A DNA stretch of 6,256 nucleotides, taken from Vallitaleaceae bacterium (lineage in GTDB: Bacteria; Bacillota; Clostridia; Lachnospirales; Vallitaleaceae). The translations under genes were made by a program, and so were the position numbers. The notes beneath the pieces were generated by a model. It was not told the origin of the DNA and did not search any database. It worked only from the letters and a program-made list of their open reading frames with translations. The DNA is taken from contig JAQICP010000260.1 of the NCBI GenBank assembly GCA_027858555.1, positions 1 through 6,256 on the forward strand, in the 5' to 3' direction. This document shows, piece after piece, positions 5,983 through 6,256 of this stretch (position 1 is its first letter; the number at the start of each line of letters is the position of its first letter).

Positions 5983-6256
5983 TTAAAAACACTTACCTTG
6001 ATCGTTTTTTAAGCATGAAACACCCATAGTTGGACACTGATAACATATTTCATTATCTAATGAAACGCCTTCTTTATACGCCTTGATATTATCAAGGGTT
6101 GTTTGGGCAATGTTAGCCAATGCTTCTCGTGTTAAAAAGGCTTGATGAGAAGTAATTAAAACATTGTTAAATACTGATTTACCAGAACCTGTTGTTCCTG
6201 CAATAAGTAAATGAGGCATCTTTGCTAGATTTGCAATAATTGGTTCACCAGTAATA
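5983..6256 (-). CDS. Chimeric frame: FtsK/SpoIIIE Walker A segment joined to LdhA C-terminus (5' end outside)
   Basis: The frame enters from the right edge with ITGEPIIANLAK, then MPHLLIAGTTGSGKSV. This is the motor-domain Walker A region (GTTGSGKS) of an FtsK/SpoIIIE DNA translocase. Where a translocase would continue about N-T-L-I-T-S-I-L-Y, this one reads FNNVLITSHQAFLTREAL. From there on it is the C-terminal end of an LdhA-type D-lactate dehydrogenase (compare the HQAFLT with catalytic His in Escherichia coli LdhA). The join is in frame, near 6148-6171. Neither function can survive: Walker B and the DNA-binding gamma domain of the translocase are missing, and so is the nucleotide-binding domain of the dehydrogenase. 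The tail carries four cysteines before the stop. An initiator at 6219 is unlikely, as that Met is internal to the FtsK motif. Either a true rearrangement or an assembly chimera. Confidence 0.85.
   Translation of the reverse strand, partial: ITGEPIIANLAKMPHLLIAGTTGSGKSVFNNVLITSHQAFLTREALANIAQTTLDNIKAYKEGVSLDNEICYQCPTMGVSCLKNDQGKCF
5986..6171 (-). other. D-lactate dehydrogenase (LdhA-type) C-terminal part of the chimera, with Cys tail
   Basis: 62 residues starting FNNVLITSHQAFLT, the catalytic-histidine end of a D-isomer 2-hydroxyacid dehydrogenase, which normally has about 330 residues. After the helix ending NIKAYKEG the chain continues past the usual LdhA end into a tail with Cys at CYQC, GVSC and the final GKCF (pattern CxxC, 6 residues, C, 7 residues, C). 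This could bind a metal or form disulfides; function unknown. Confidence 0.85.
6172..6256 (-). other. FtsK/SpoIIIE-derived part of the chimera
   Basis: 28 visible residues from ITGEPIIANLAK to GTTGSGKSV, matching in order the stretch before and through Walker A of FtsK/SpoIIIE motor domains. The upstream part of the translocase, if present, is outside the window. Confidence 0.85.

Overview
The window looks like chromosomal DNA from a low-GC Gram-positive anaerobe, most probably a clostridium (Lachnospirales-like is a guess). The reasons are AT-rich DNA, strong AAGGAGG-type ribosome binding sites, extended -10 promoters, a zinc-type L28, a YloU/FakA pair and an Sec/SPII lipoprotein hydrolase. 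All genes except rpmB lie on the minus strand. No tRNA, rRNA, CRISPR array or insertion sequence was found.

Left block (1-2040) is the conserved Firmicute rpmB / yloU-fakA neighbourhood. rpmB (ribosomal protein L28) reads rightward. An Asp23/Gls24-family gene and fakA (fatty acid kinase, cut by the left edge after about 385 codons) form a leftward operon. The 240-base divergent gap holds one good promoter for each direction plus two small leader hairpins. A bidirectional terminator separates rpmB from the convergent gene to its right.

The middle (2052-4260) carries a 665-residue GH16 beta-glucanase lipoprotein. Its apparent order is lipobox, linker, CBM4/9-like domain, GH16 catalytic domain with EIDVME, fibronectin III, CBM6. 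It is probably a surface laminarinase or lichenase type enzyme. Its upstream region has an extended -10, a perfect 7-3-7 dyad just past the predicted transcription start, and further leader hairpins, which suggests regulated expression.

The right block (4261-6256) is a leftward run of membrane-protein genes: an M50 site-2-protease-like protein, an unrecognised four-helix membrane protein, and an HPP-family membrane protein. A reading frame that enters from the right edge precedes them.

That last frame is the oddest thing here. Its first 28 visible residues are the Walker A region of an FtsK/SpoIIIE DNA translocase. They continue in frame, with no stop, into the last 62 residues of an LdhA-type D-lactate dehydrogenase with a cysteine-rich tail. 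It is either a real recombination junction at a short shared sequence or an assembly/template-switch chimera, and the window alone cannot decide. I see no convincing new multi-gene system; the best leads are this junction, the regulated GH16 leader, and the small membrane-gene cluster.
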